Source: Chamaelirium japonicum
Taxonomy: Eukaryota > Streptophyta > Magnoliopsida > Liliales > Melanthiaceae
Direction: 5' to 3'
Assembly: GCA_947650365.1 (NCBI GenBank)
Contig: OX393551.1
Coordinates: 8,221,041 to 8,285,040 of the forward strand
Length of the DNA: 64,000 bases
Shown: piece after piece, positions 1 to 10,836 of the stretch
Numbering within the stretch: the first letter of the stretch is position 1
Layout of the letters: each line of letters opens with the position of its first letter
The notes under the pieces: model-generated
Told to the model about the DNA's origin: nothing
Seen by the model: only the letters and a program-made list of their open reading frames with translations
The model's database searches: none
Position numbers and translations under genes: made by a program

Positions 1-390
1 CTATACACATGACTGTAGGTTTATATGATTAACAATCTCAACTACCATTCTCGTTTGTTCACTTGTTATTTCATGTCATAAAACTTTACATAATTGGATT
101 TTGGATCTCATGGGTAGAGGATGAAATTTTCCACCTGCACAGAAGGATCATGATTGGAAGTCATCATTATATTGTGCATTTTGGTTGGTCAATTTCTAAA
201 AATTTGGTAAATCTAGCCTAATCCGAAGTGTTATGATGAAATAAGATTACTATTTGAATCATGGTTGTGATCACTGGACATTAGTCTACCTAAAAACGTA
301 TAAGGGTCCTGCGAATAGTGCTCAAATCGGACGGGAGTGGAAACATAACACATACTACTGTTCCAACAATTGGCACACATTGACTCATCT

Positions 391-952
391 ACTTAACTTT
401 GTCAATGCACACAACTAAAGGTAAAAAAAAGATGCCCAAGAAACCTTATTTTTACAAAGGCTATTTTGAATAGCTTTATGCTGATGGATAGACCATTTTG
501 AACTTTTAAAATTTACGTTTGCTCCTTATATAGAAATACCAAATCTTATGAATTTTTCGGATTGCCATTGTTGCTTAAAATAAATCGTTGGAAATTCACA
601 TGCTACATAGACTGAGGACATCTGAATAAACATTATACAAGTTCGTATGCGAAAGAAAATTTTACAGAATAACTTAACTTTGTCAATGCACACAACTAAA
701 GGTAAAAAAAAGATGCCCAAGAAACCTTATTTTTACAAAGGCTATTTTGAATAGCTTTATGCTGATGGATAGACCATTTTGACCTTTTAAAATTTACGTT
801 TGCTCCTTATATAGAAATACCAAATCTTATGAATTTTTCGGATTGCCATTGTTGCTTAAAATAAATCGTTGGAAATTCACATGCTACATAGACTGAGGAC
901 ATCTGAATAAACATTATACAACTTCGTATGCGAAAGAAAATTTTACAGAATA
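391..952. repeat. Two-copy tandem duplication, unit 281 bp
   Basis: The stretch 391-671 is repeated almost exactly at 672-952, from the shared start acttaactttgtcaatgcac to the shared end ttttacagaat. The copies differ at only a few bases (for example gaactt versus gacctt, and acaagttcg versus acaacttcg), so the duplication is recent. No coding frame is supported in either copy. It probably lies in the first intron of the GTP cyclohydrolase gene downstream. Confidence 0.9.
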
Positions 953-1037
953 ACTCAACCGGTTCTTGCTAGTTTATTTCATCGGCTGAATTGGTCTTTG
1001 TATTATTCTCAAGAAGCCTAAAGGCTCCGGCTGATAG

Positions 1038-1167
1038 GTTCTATGTTGAAGATTCAAGGGGACATGAAGATCTACCAGCGGTCCAGCACATGATAGTTGT
1101 TGATAATACGACCCCTGCCACATCAAGAGCCCAAGCAGCCCTAGTTCATAATCTATTAACCAATTGA
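1038..1167 (+). CDS. Possible terminal exon of an unidentified gene
   Basis: After a possible acceptor (gctgatag before 1038) a frame reads 42 codons with protein-like composition, including FYVEDSRGHEDLPAVQHM and PATSRAQAALVHNLL, and ends at TGA 1165-1167. I do not recognise the family. The segment is too short to be certain. It could be the last exon of a gene whose body lies to the left of the window, a captured gene fragment, or a chance frame. If it is a real terminal exon, GTP cyclohydrolase exon 1 must lie between it and 2158 or be nested. Confidence 0.25.
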
Positions 1168-1252
1168 TGTGTTTTAATATTTTTTTTGTGAAATATTGAC
1201 AATTAATTCATGAAATATTCACCATGTATTCATGAAAGGCTGATATATGATA

Positions 1253-1673
1253 TAGTTACCAAGTCGGAAAACGGAAAAAAAACGGCAAGGGAAAAAATCG
1301 GAAAGATACGATGAAAACGGAAAAAACGGGAAAAAAACGTGAAAACATCGGAAAAACAAAAAAAATCTTAATACTTATACCAAGTATGTATATATGTCAT
1401 TTTTCAATATTAAGTAATCAAAAGTTCAAAACATATAGCATATGCGTTTATTACGCACGAACAAAATAAAACCCGAACTCAATTTAAACCCGAACCAAAC
1501 CCGACGTGTTTTATACGCGTTTTATACGTGTTTTTTCCGTTTTAAACGCGTATAAAACGTGTATTGACGTTTTTTTCAAAAAAACGAGTTTTTTTCCTGT
1601 TTGCTACGACTTCGGATCGATACGCGTTTTATACGCGTTTTTTTCAAAAAAAAAACGCCCGATTTGGTAACTA
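1253..1673. mobile_element. MITE-like element, 15-bp terminal inverted repeats
   Basis: The left end TAGTTACCAAGTCGG (1253-1267) is the inverse of the right end CCGATTTGGTAACTA (1659-1673), with one mismatch. The 421-bp interior has no ORF. It is built of short CpG-rich blocks such as aaaacggaaaaa on the left and tttatacgcgttttt on the right, so the element can fold on itself. I could not fix a clean target-site duplication, so the superfamily is open. Confidence 0.65.
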
Positions 1674-2157
1674 GGGATATATCATTGATTTACAAAGGCA
1701 TGTCCTTGTTACTTTTATTTGATTTATGTCACCTTTCCTATTCTTCCTTTTTTTTTGCATGACCAGGATATAAATAGTCTTTTTTATTTATAATTATTCT
1801 ATTATTTTTTTATTTTTTAGGGTAAGTTACATGAAACCCCCCTGAACTATTGTCCTTTTTCATATTAGCTCCCAGGACTAAAAAAGCGACCAAAATACAC
1901 CCTGTACTATGAAATATCTTCACTTAACCCCCTCCGTACAAGTTCAATTTAATCAGAAAATGCAGCAGATATGTTTTCTTCTCAATATGCATCATATCAG
2001 ACAAACACATCTTTTGCGCCCCTTCATATACCACATGGATTTTGTTTCTGCTAGTAATGTGCCCTAGGAGGTGGATCAATCCTTGAATACCCATTTTGAT
2101 CGATCTTTGAGAACTTTGCAGTTTGCACCTGTAACACTTAACTTCTTTTACTTCCAG

Positions 2158-3389
2158 GTTACAGACAGAAGGTGAAGGACATCATACACGGTGCTTTGTT
2201 TCCGGAGGCTGGTCTGGAGAATGGGATTGGCTATGCCGGAGGATCCGGTGGGCTTGTGATTGTTCGGGACATCGACTTATTCTCATACTGCGAGTCCTGC
2301 TTGCTTCCATTCAGAGTCCAGTGCCATATTGGTTATGTTCCATCAGGGCAGCGGGTCGTCGGCCTCAGCAAGCTCTCCAGGGTGGCGGACGTCTACGCCA
2401 AGAGACTTCAAGATCCACAAAGACTGGCTGATGAAGTCTGTTCAGCACTGCACAACAGCTTCCAGCCAGCCGGTGTGGCCATCGCCCTGCAGTGTTGGCA
2501 CATCCAGTTTCCGGAAGCTTTGAGGAGCAATTCCATCACAAAGCATCCATCTAAATTCGATATGGAAGGCTGGGTTCGGGCTTCCGTATGTTCTAGTTCC
2601 GGAGTTTTTGATGCTGAGAAAAGCTCATTATGGGATGACTTCTTGGCTCTCTCGAAGTTCAGGGGTATGAACCTCGAAGGGGGCAATACAAGGCGCTGCT
2701 CCATTCAGTCTTGGTGCCCATCAAGGTCTCTGGAGGTACCTCATTGCAACGGGCATAGCACAAGGAATCCCTCGAATGGTAGGATTCGCTCCAAGTCTGG
2801 AGCCACTCAGTCTGCCATGATTGCTGCAGTATCTTCGATTCTCCGTTCACTTGGTGAGGACCCAACGAGGAAAGAGCTTGTGGGCACACCGTATCGGTAT
2901 GTGCAGTGGCTGATGAACTTCAAGACGTCCGATCGAGAAACGAAGCTGAATGGTTCGAACCTCAGCACGGCGGGTTCTGGTCTTGGTCATGGACGGATCG
3001 AGATCCAGTCCGAGCTAAATTTGGCCTTCTGCTCTCAGTGCGAGCACCATCTCCTGCCATTTCATGGAGTGGTACATGTCGGCTGTCTCAACAAAGGCGG
3101 CGGAGCTATTGAGAGGTCTGATTTGCAGGCATTGGTTCGTTTCTACGGTTGCAAGCTCCAGGTGCAAGAGAAGCTCACAAGGCAAATTGCCGAGGCAGTC
3201 CATTCGGTCGTCGGCGGGGGAGTGATGGTGGTTGTGGAAGCCAACCATGTCTGCATGATATCGAGAGGGATCGAGAAGTTGGGGAGCAGCACGGCAACTA
3301 TTGCTGTGATGGGTCAGTTCTCAACTGACCCTGAGGCCAAGGAAATGTTTCTTCAGACCATTTCTGCAAGTACTGTTTCAAGAGGGTAA
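2158..3389 (+). CDS. GCH1: GTP cyclohydrolase I, last exon (5' partial)
   Basis: GTP cyclohydrolase I makes 7,8-dihydroneopterin triphosphate from GTP, the first step of the pteridine branch of folate synthesis; in plants this is cytosolic. Plant enzymes are fusions of two GCHI modules, and both are visible. The first reads ALFPEAGL, SYCESCLLPF and GYVPSGQRVVGLSKLSR. The second reads CSQCEHHLLPFHGVVHVG and HVCMISRGIEK, with the CEHHLLPF and HxCM zinc/catalytic residues. The exon follows acceptor cttccag at 2151-2157. Its first two bases complete a Gly codon, then YRQKVKD, so it starts in phase 1. The GTG at 2172 is internal and not a start. The frame runs to TAA 3387-3389. About 70 N-terminal residues, usually a first exon in this family, were not found upstream in the window, so the intron exceeds 2.1 kb. 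Confidence 0.93.
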
Positions 3390-3860
3390 TCTCTTTACTT
3401 ATGCCTTTTAAAAATTTTGGTCTATGATTATATTCACCATCCCTTTCCAGTTCAAATTTCTGTCAGCATGATCGGAATTATTTACGATCCATGATTATCT
3501 CTACCTTGCATTATTATTGGGTGGAGAGATGAATTTTCATAATGTTTTGGTCGATACAAGCCGGATATTATCGGTGGCTATGACCTGTTGTGTCCGAAAT
3601 CGATATACAAGAATCATGTATAAGTTCCAGATTTTGCACCCGATGTATTAATTTCTTCCCCAATTGATGATTCATCATACATAAGAATTCAAATAAATGT
3701 TTTAAGGCTTCAATTTTTTTTATTATTTTATGTCAAGATTTTCTTCACATTTTTCCTCGTACAAGGAGCGTGTATCGGTTGTATTGACTGTTATCCAACA
3801 GTTGTCGAGAACATCAGGGGTTCTTTGCTAATACAATGACTTTGTTCTTTTTTTTCGGGG
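3390..3860. other. 3' flank of GTP cyclohydrolase gene
   Basis: AT-rich sequence following the stop codon, presumably 3'UTR and spacer. No ORF, RNA gene or clear repeat was seen. It ends at the next foldback element. Confidence 0.5.
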
Positions 3861-4258
3861 GGCAAATTGCAAAAACCTACCCTGCACTATGCACCTCATT
3901 TCGTATTGGTCCCTCAAATCTTTCTTTGAACAATTTGAACCCTGAGCTATACTCCGTCTGCAGTTAGCCCTCTCCGTCAACTTTTTATCCTGAAAATATC
4001 CTCATCAATTTCCAACAAGGCTCAAATATTTTTAGAATAGTCAAGTTATCCTCACTAGAACAAGGGCATTTTCGGAATAAAATTTGAAGTAGGGGGCTAA
4101 ATGTAGTTGGAGCATAATTCAGGGTTCAAATTGTTCAAAACAATAGATGACAGACCAATATGAAATGATGTGCATAGTTCAGGGTTTAAATTGTTCAAAA
4201 CAAAAACAATAGATGAGGGACCTATATGAAATGATGTGCATAGTTCATGGGAGGCTTT
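3861..4258. mobile_element. Foldback element, family 1, copy 1
   Basis: The two ends are imperfect inverted copies: the left reads gcaaaaacctaccctgcact then gcacctcatttcgtattggt; the right, inverted, reads gtacaaaagcctcccatgaa then gcacatcatttcatataggt. The interior contains the related phrase gaacaatttgaaccctgagc and its partner. A second copy of the family is at 22252-22594. It has no coding capacity. End points are approximate and no target-site duplication was resolved. Confidence 0.65.
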
Positions 4259-4424
4259 TGTACTTCTCTTTTTTTGTTTTTGTCAACATAGATAAAGATG
4301 TTAAGCTCTTATACATTATCTTCCAGTGCTCTTTGTTTGCTTTTAGAAGTTTAAGTGTTGCAACAGGTTACCTCTTTCGAAATTAAAGCTTGGTCTCCTA
4401 AGATTGTCCCTATAACCCCCTAAA

Positions 4425-4715
4425 AATTGATATTATAAATAACACCCTCACGTTTTAAATTTTATGAATACCCCCCTCACAGATTGTGATATTTAGACTA
4501 TTTAGTAAGATCCCCCATACCTTTTTGCCCTCAAGTTAAATGAATAAAACTTAATAGTGACTAGTGAGGGGCAAAATGGTAACTCTGGAGGATTAATAAA
4601 TGTCAGAATATGTGAGGGTGTTATTCACAAAACTTTGGGAAAATTACAAGGGGTCTATGTGTAATTTATCCTAAAACTTAAAAAATGTGGGGGTTATTTG
4701 TAATATTAATATTTG
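4425..4715. mobile_element. Foldback element, family 2
   Basis: The left arm (gatattataaataacaccc, tcacgttttaaattttatga) pairs with the right arm near 4670-4713 (ttaaaaaatgtgggggttat, ttgtaatattaata). An inner pair, gaatacccccctcaca versus tgtgagggtgttattc, also folds. No ORF. The boundaries are approximate. Confidence 0.5.
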
Positions 4716-4810
4716 ATATATGGTTGTATGCAAAAATCCAAAATTTTCTCCATGATTAAGTTTTAATCATCAGAATATAAGTGTAAATGAACTCTTAACT
4801 TATTTGTAAT

Positions 4811-5161
4811 TATGTTACAGTTCACGAATCTCGACCTCTTTCACTACTAAAAAAAAAAATCTGATTTTCAGTTTATATTTGGAAATTTAATGTAATTGAT
4901 CGATTATATGAGGAGGGGGAGTTGGTCACGCCGAAGGCGTCCGTTTCGTGCCAATCGGCATGGGTGTCCCTATGAATGCTGCTGTTGTCGTTGAAAGTGT
5001 TTTTTTGTCGAAGGCGTTCAGGTGTGTTACTGCCGAAGACGGCTGCTGCAGTGCCGACAGGCACGGGTATGCACTAGTTATGTTACAGTTCACGAATCTC
5101 GAACTCTTTCAATACTAAAAAAAATCTGATTTTCAGTTCATATTTGGAAATTTAATGTAAT
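4811..5161. repeat. 84-bp direct repeats around a 184-bp GC-rich block
   Basis: The segment beginning tatgttacagttcacgaatc occurs at about 4811-4894 and again at about 5079-5161 with few differences. The 184 bp between them is GC-rich, unlike its surroundings, and contains the paired phrases gtgccaatcggcatgggtg and gtgccgacaggcacgggta. It could be an insertion with an unusually long target duplication, or a tandem duplication containing an insertion. No ORF is supported. Confidence 0.7.
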
Positions 5162-5372
5162 ATCTAATTTCTTTCAGACTTTACACACAAACATGCATGA
5201 CAAGAGAATAACAAACATTTCATTTCAATTTCATAAGAACTACCTAATTATAAATGGCTCATACAAATTAGCCTTGTAAATGCAAAAAAAAAAATACAAA
5301 TTAGCCTTGTAGAGAACTGCAGGTGCTAAAATTCTCCTCTACATAACTATTATTATTTATTTATTTATTTAT

Positions 5373-5540
5373 TTTGATATCGGCTGGTGTCCCGAAACCT
5401 TTTGGGTAATGGCCCACTTCAAGCTCTGACTAATCCCACTGGGAGAAGCCCTATCAACTCGGCAAAAATTTTCACTTCACTCCTGGGTAAATCGAGGGGA
5501 GGAGTCGAACCCACAACCTCCTCACCAAAGCACATCTTAA
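5373..5540 (-). mobile_element. SINE-like retroposon (minus orientation)
   Basis: On the minus strand this reads ggaggttgtgggttcgactc, which includes a tRNA-type B box (GGTTCGACTCC), and ends in an A/T-rich tail (aaataaataaataaataata). A related copy lies in plus orientation at 11515-11705, sharing the stretches tcctcccctcgatttacc and gtgggccatt-cccaaaaggttt. The A box was not clearly identified, so tRNA origin is an inference from the B box, the tail and the dispersed copies. Confidence 0.55.
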
Positions 5541-6179
5541 CATACACCTTAAAAGACTTAAATACCCTTATAGTTTTAATGTTTAGTATTGTTTAAGATT
5601 TGAGGTAGGGGCAGCAGGGGTATCGGTTGGTTTCAGCCTTAAAATCCCAATTCTCTTTATATAGTAGAGATAATCCTCCTTAATCCATCAACTCTACAAC
5701 CTTTTCTTATATATAACATACGCCTTAATTACATTCATATCTGGATACCTTACTACATATGGTTTGAAATAAAATTTAAGGTGATTAATTGGAACTTGGA
5801 AGCTTATCAAAATAATAAAAATAAAATGTTTAAAGTATTATTTGTGGTTTGGTGGATGGTCCGATGACCGACGATCAATGACGGTTCGGTTGTCGAAGGT
5901 GATGGTCCGGCAGTGCTCTGATGGCGATCAACAGTGTCTAGGTTATTGGAGGAAAAGGTCTGTCGGTGGTACCATGGTTGCATTGGGATCGGGAGCAACG
6001 GGTAAGATCCAATATTTGCCTTGCAACTGATTTTGTGTTATTGGAATACTTAAGTCATGAGGTATCTGGGGCACTTAATATAAGTTGAATACTTTACCTC
6101 AAAGCGACTCACTCCAAACCAAATCAAACCAAACCAGAGTAAGTCGCGTGAGGTGTTCTGAATACTTACCTCAAAACAT

Positions 6180-6660
6180 TATTTTAAATAGCAGTTCGGG
6201 CGCCCGCCTAGGCATTTTGGAGCTTCAAACGCATCACCTGAGTTGAGACCTGCTTTTCTCGATGTCTATAAGAGAAAGGCAGTCGATGTTATCGTTGAAG
6301 GCAGTCATTCTTAAGTTTTCACTCTCCCGTTTGTCTCCTTCATTTTTTTCATTTTAATCTTTTTTTTTTTCTTTTTTAACTAGTACACTGGTGTATAGTG
6401 GCTCCCATGACGCATTGTGACCCCCTGAAAGAATGATGTTAGCGGCACCTTTGGCCCATTATGAACTCCTGGAAGGAGAATGATATTATAAACATAATAA
6501 TTATGCAAATTCTAAGTAAAATATTTTATAAAATTTTTGTCGTATCAATCTTTGGGCGTCCGCTTGGGCATCCGCCTTCCGCTTTACCGCCTTGGAACTC
6601 CCCTACTGCCTTATGTCTGCCTAGCGCTTTTTAAAACATTGCCTCAAAGCAAAGTTACCG
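6180..6660. other. Unassigned repeat-like spacer
   Basis: It contains short paired phrases such as gcgcccgcctaggcattttg near 6200 and gggcgtccgcttgggcatcc near 6555, in direct orientation, suggesting an old decayed repeat. No coding frame or RNA gene was seen. Confidence 0.3.
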
Positions 6661-6842
6661 CACCACATCAGATACTTCGAACCAAATAGAGCCATAGTGG
6701 ATTTAAAAGAGAGTCCTTTTATCCGACTAGGCTTGGATCTTCTCTTTCACTCATGACTTATTTTTGAGAGAAATTCTTCTGAATACAAAGAGGTGGTAGC
6801 TAATGCTTTTATTTTAGAGAGAATACGTATGAATACAAAAAT

Positions 6843-7050
6843 GGTACTAGCTAGCATAGGAGATCTTGGAATGAATTCCGCCTTTTAGACCCTTATTGGA
6901 TAGTATTCTGATTCTGGGATTCTAGGAGCCAAGAATCCCAAAAATGGGTACTAGCTAGCTTAGGAGATCTAGGAATGAATTCCGCCTTTTAGGCCCTGAT
7001 TGGATAGGATTCTGATTCTGGGATTCTAAGAGCCAGGAATCCCAAAAAAG
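6843..7050. repeat. Tandem duplication, unit 104 bp
   Basis: The segment ggtactagctagcataggag through aagaatcccaaaaatg is repeated directly after itself with few changes. The second copy forms the left end of the MITE-like element described at 6986-7239. Confidence 0.8.
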
Positions 7051-7239
7051 GGCTCTAGAGCCGGGAGCCTCGATTTTGGGCTCCAAAAAATGGCTCTCAG
7101 AAGTACATTTTGGGCTCTCCACATAAACACTTTTTTGGGATCGGGTTGTATCTAAACAGGCTCTTTGTCTTTTTTAAGGATTCTGGACTTTCAGAATCCT
7201 AGAATTCTGGAATCGGAGTGTTATCCAAACAGGCCCTAA
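6986..7239. mobile_element. MITE-like element with GGCCCTG-type ends
   Basis: The left end aggccctgattggataggat is an imperfect inverse of the right end atccaaacaggccctaaa, and the next inner segments also pair (gattctgggattct with agaattctggaatc). There is no ORF. The target-site duplication is not clear: TTA on the left, TAA on the right. Confidence 0.5.
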
Positions 7240-7489
7240 ATAACTAGTAGGGACACGCCTCTTTGATTTTTCCCAGTCATCTATTTGGATTTGGGTCCGG
7301 TTTGGCCTATTGTAGATCCGGTTTTCCCTAGTTCGGTATCGGTTTGACCAAGTCGGATTCGAACAAGGCCCAATCAGACCCGATTCAGCCTCACAAATCT
7401 GAATCGAGTTCGAATGGCCGTACCGAACCCGAATCGTCTGAATCAAGCCAGCATATCAATTTTTGAAGGGTTACCGTTCGAAATTCTGA

Positions 7490-8267
7490 ATCAAGCCAGA
7501 ATTTTTCGAGGATGACGTGAAACAAGCAGAGTTCAGCAGATGCATCAGAGGAGGTAGGGGTGCAAGTCGGTTCGGTTCGGTTTGGCCTCAAACCAAAACC
7601 AACCCAACCTAGGGTCGGTTTCAACTTTCTCAACCCGGAACCAAACCATTGACCTATTGAACCAACCCATAAAAAGTTCGGGTCGGTTCGGGTTTAAGAC
7701 TTTTTTTTGGGCAATCCGAAATCAAACGAAGGAAAACAAAAATAATGTACCCAGCATCTAAAAAGTGGAAACGGTTCAGACAAAGGCATCGTGAAAAATG
7801 GGACAATCAGACACTTGCATCAAGAAACAAACAAGAAAGCATAGTAGTGACTCCAGCAAATCTATTGCAAAGCTTTTCAACAAGACCATTCATTTACTTA
7901 TCCTAAAGATGGATTAGAAACAAAGTGTTTAAGTGATCAGTATAACATGTATTTGAATCAACACCATTAGTAAGCTGAATGCATATCTTACCAAAGTATT
8001 AAGTAATACAAAGTCGGGTCGGGTCGGGTCATACAAACCTTGATCCATAACCGAACCGATTTAGATCGGGTCTGCTAATAACGAAACCGGATCCAACCCA
8101 TTATAAACTAGAAAACCGATCCAAACCAACCCAATGTGGTCGGGTCGGGTCGGTTCTCGGTTTGACCCGGACCAAGTTGCACCCCTAAGAGGAGGTGGCC
8201 CGCTCGATAAGCAATTCCTTGAAATTCTCTGCCTCATCAGTCTACTGAGCTCGCCGTGAAATGCCAT
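7490..8267 (-). pseudogene. Broken copy of the first coding exon of the GRP gene
   Basis: The minus strand from ATG 8265-8267 reads MAFHGELSRLMRQRISRNCL SSGPPP. This is clearly the start of the RNA-binding-protein gene at 12959-13644 (MAFHGKLGSLIRQSISRNSL). The similarity stops at 8188, where a 633-bp hAT-like element begins, and resumes at 7546 with LMHLLNSA. After that the frame is lost, apparently by a small deletion, before the position of MSSKLFVGG. RRM exons 2-4 are absent downstream. A matching 5'UTR-like segment lies upstream at 10540-10685. The locus therefore looks like a partial, dead duplicate. Confidence 0.85.
7555..8187. mobile_element. hAT-like non-autonomous element, 633 bp
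   Basis: Its ends are TAGGGGTGCAAGTCGG and, inverted, TAGGGGTGCAACTTGG. It is flanked by perfect 8-bp target duplications AGAGGAGG at 7547-7554 and 8188-8195. An 8-bp duplication with TAGGGGTG-type ends is typical of hAT transposons. The interior has no transposase frame and contains inverted ggttcggttcgg/aaccaaaacc motifs. It interrupts the duplicated first exon of the RNA-binding-protein gene. Confidence 0.9.
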
Positions 8268-8383
8268 TGCCTCTTTAAAGATCTTTAGGTCTGTCCAGAG
8301 ACTTGTGTTAGCAAATGTAAGTTATCATAATTTTTTCTATTTTTAAAAACAAAATGTACAGTTTTTTTTTTTTTTTTTTTTGT

Positions 8384-8460
8384 GGGGGGGGGGGGGGGGG
8401 GGGAGGGGTAAAAAAGAGCAAATTATAAAACCTCCCATAAACTATACATCGCATTACATA
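8384..8460. repeat. G20 homopolymer beside a one-armed foldback end
   Basis: A T run is followed by twenty G at 8384-8403 and then by agcaaattataaaacctccc and aaactatacatcgcatt, which resemble the left arm of foldback family 1. No partner arm was found downstream. The long G tract sits where the terminal bases of the element would be. Confidence 0.6.
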
Positions 8461-8859
8461 GAGAAACAAGCTGTGTAGAGTCCACACCCCAAGAGAGTAG
8501 CAATGCAATTTAATTTACCCAAAGTATATATCTATGATAGATTTATGACTATCTAGAGTTTTACTGAAAAATTTTATTAAAAAAAATAATATTTTTATTA
8601 TTTCTATAAAACTATAATGTTTCCATAATGTCAAAATATTTTTCCTAAAAAATGTCGAAATAAAAATTTCGAACCTTGGCCCAAACATGTAGCAGCAAAT
8701 AGGTTTCGTTGTTTCTTTCTAATCAAGTAAGGTATAGTAAGGTTGGAAATGGCTGATTGGCTAGTTGGTAAGAACATAATATCTCCAAATAACATAGGCT
8801 AATTAATTCTTGACTGTAGCAGTAAGTTTATCATCATGTATCAATTCAAGTTATCAATT

Positions 8860-9590
8860 CAAGGCCCAGAGTAAGCTCTGTTGTTTTTCCCCTTCTCCCC
8901 CTATCGGAGCTAGGGTTTCAGAGCCCCATCTTGGACTCCTAGGACGCCGACGACGGCTCCGGGGAGGCAGGGAAATCGGTGGTGTTGCTTTTGGGGAAGG
9001 GATCTGGCCCCCTTCATCCCCTTTGTGTAAATAGGGGCTCCTCCGACAACCAGCTTTTTGTGATCGTCAAGTCGGAGATGCACGGCGGCCATCAACCTTG
9101 TTTGACGGCTCACACACGGCATCGGGGGCGCGATTTCTCGCCGGAGGAAGTCGAAGGAGCAGATCTGGCCCAGCACCCCTGTTGGCTACCGTGGTTTTCC
9201 ATATCGGCCTCCGATGGACGGCGATGCGGGTCTCGGAGTTGCGATGGCGGCGTTGATCGAAGGCGGCGGTTGGTGCTGTGGTTTACTCCTACAATTTGGT
9301 CGGGTTGCTAGAGCTGAAGGTTGTGGTTTGCCTTATTTTGGTCTTTTTTTTTTTTTTAGAGCGCAGGTGGTGGTGTTGTCTCCGGCCAGTGGGCGGGGTG
9401 GTGTTTGTTTCACCTTTTTTTTTAGGTTTTTTTTTTTTCCGGATGCATTCTTGCATCTTATTGTATACCGGTGTGGTGTCTAGATTGTACACTGGTTGGC
9501 GCTTCCCCTTTCGTCGAAGTGGCGACTCTCTGCTGCTTGCACCAGGCTGTGGTGCCTCCTGAGATCCCCTTCAAAGTACCAAAAAAATAT
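8860..9590. other. GC-rich block of unknown origin
   Basis: This stretch is clearly richer in G+C than its surroundings, starts near ccttctccccctatcggagc and ends before an A run (gtaccaaaaaaat). Frames through it are short and carry no motif I recognise. A truncated retroelement end or a processed gene fragment are both possible. I do not call a gene. Confidence 0.35.
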
Positions 9591-9593
9591 ATT

Positions 9594-9745
9594 AAAAGGC
9601 CTTTATAACTGAAGGGATCACTCCCACACATATTATTTATACGCCACACGGTGTAAGACATATCCGATATGGCGGTATTTGATCATGCGACGTCTCGAGA
9701 GGGAAACAATGGGCTAACCACAACCTTCAGCTATAAAGGCCTTTT
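9594..9745. mobile_element. 152-bp hairpin MITE
   Basis: The left end AAAAGGCCTTTATAACTGAA GG (9594-9615) and the right end CCTTCAGCTATAAAGGCCTT TT (9724-9745) are inverted repeats matching at 21 of 22 positions. The 108-bp interior has a smaller palindrome, gccacacggtg. No ORF. A target duplication was not resolved. Confidence 0.75.
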
Positions 9746-10133
9746 TTGTTGGAATTGCGGCTACAAGGTTTTTTTTGGATTCGCTTCAAACTAACAAAAG
9801 AACTACAACTCTTAACAAGGGTAGCCACTTGTGAACCTCTAGTTATGTACCACAGAATTATATAGTGAGGGACCAATTTGAAACCAGATCTACGTTCAAG
9901 GGTCGAATCACAAATATTGAAAAACATGTGGATATAGGGGATCTCACAAATTGGGAGCACAAATAAATCCAAAAATTGATGGAACGCACATAACAAGAAA
10001 CATGTGTGATGAATCCAGACCCTTGAATACCCATTACTGATATGGGAGGTCCAAGGCAGGTATATAAATGGCTCATCACCTGCTCCCATTACCAATATGA
10101 GACTAACACGTGTGAGGCATGACCATCTCAACA

Positions 10134-10156
10134 CCCCCCCCCCCCCCCCCCCCCCC
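10134..10156. repeat. C23 homopolymer
   Basis: Twenty-three consecutive C, in otherwise AT-rich sequence. It is one of four long G/C runs in this window; two of the others adjoin foldback-element ends. Confidence 0.95.
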
Positions 10157-10539
10157 TTTACACGGGACATGCGTGGCAATGACACACTATCGGCATGTGA
10201 GATCCTATATAAATAGGGGTGTGTTTCTATTTGTTACAAATAAAACTTCATGTTTGGTTGTTGTTTTTTTAGATGTGCAACTGATTGTACACATTCAAAT
10301 ATGTGCCGCTAGTCTTTTGAGAATTCATCTCACTCCATGAATAAATAGAAATCCATCACTTATTTACATTTATGCTCCCCCGTTTAGATACAAACGCATC
10401 ACAAATATGTACAAATGACAAAAATAGACAAACACGTGTAACTATGAACATGTGTTTTTTTACATATGCATTACAAGAATGCATATACAAAAAAACGCAC
10501 ATCATATATACGCAATATCCAAACAAACCCTAAAGGAGC

Positions 10540-10685
10540 AAAAGAACCCATTTGGTCGTTCAATACGAGAACAGATAAAGGAGGGATATTTTGAGGAGAA
10601 GCAGAAAGAAAAATCGAGTCAAGGGGAGGGGAGGGGAGGGGAGGGGAGAGGGATCTTACCTCCAGAAACCGCAAAGAGATAGGAT
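10540..10685 (-). other. Duplicated 5'UTR-like exon with donor site (GRP copy B)
   Basis: Read on minus, a leader ends in gcggtttctggag followed by gtaag at 10659. The same arrangement with similar flanks occurs at 18655-18830. The shared phrases include atttgrtc, ttttgagg-gaggagaagcac/g and cctccagaaacc. This copy also has a (GGGGA)n expansion. It lies upstream of the dead first-exon copy at 8267, just as the 18.8-kb copy lies upstream of the intact gene, so it is probably the leader exon of the dead duplicate. Confidence 0.5.
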
Positions 10686-10836
10686 GAGAGGCTCATGTGA
10701 CGAGGATTTTTGCTTGGAGGTGGGGCAAGGGTTTAAGCCTATCGCTAGCTCGACAACAAAATATGGCATTTTTATGTGGGTATACTTCTTTTATGCAGAC
10801 ACCTCTATTATGCGGTCAGGGTTCGGGATATGTGCA

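Noticed and set aside
2172-2174. Start of the GTP cyclohydrolase frame
   Set aside because: The codon is GTG, in the middle of a conserved motif and just after a splice acceptor, so it is not an initiation site.
8308-8508. Frame with a polyproline/polylysine run on minus (also 19517-19798, 10119-10340)
   Set aside because: The runs are translations of G/C and T homopolymers.
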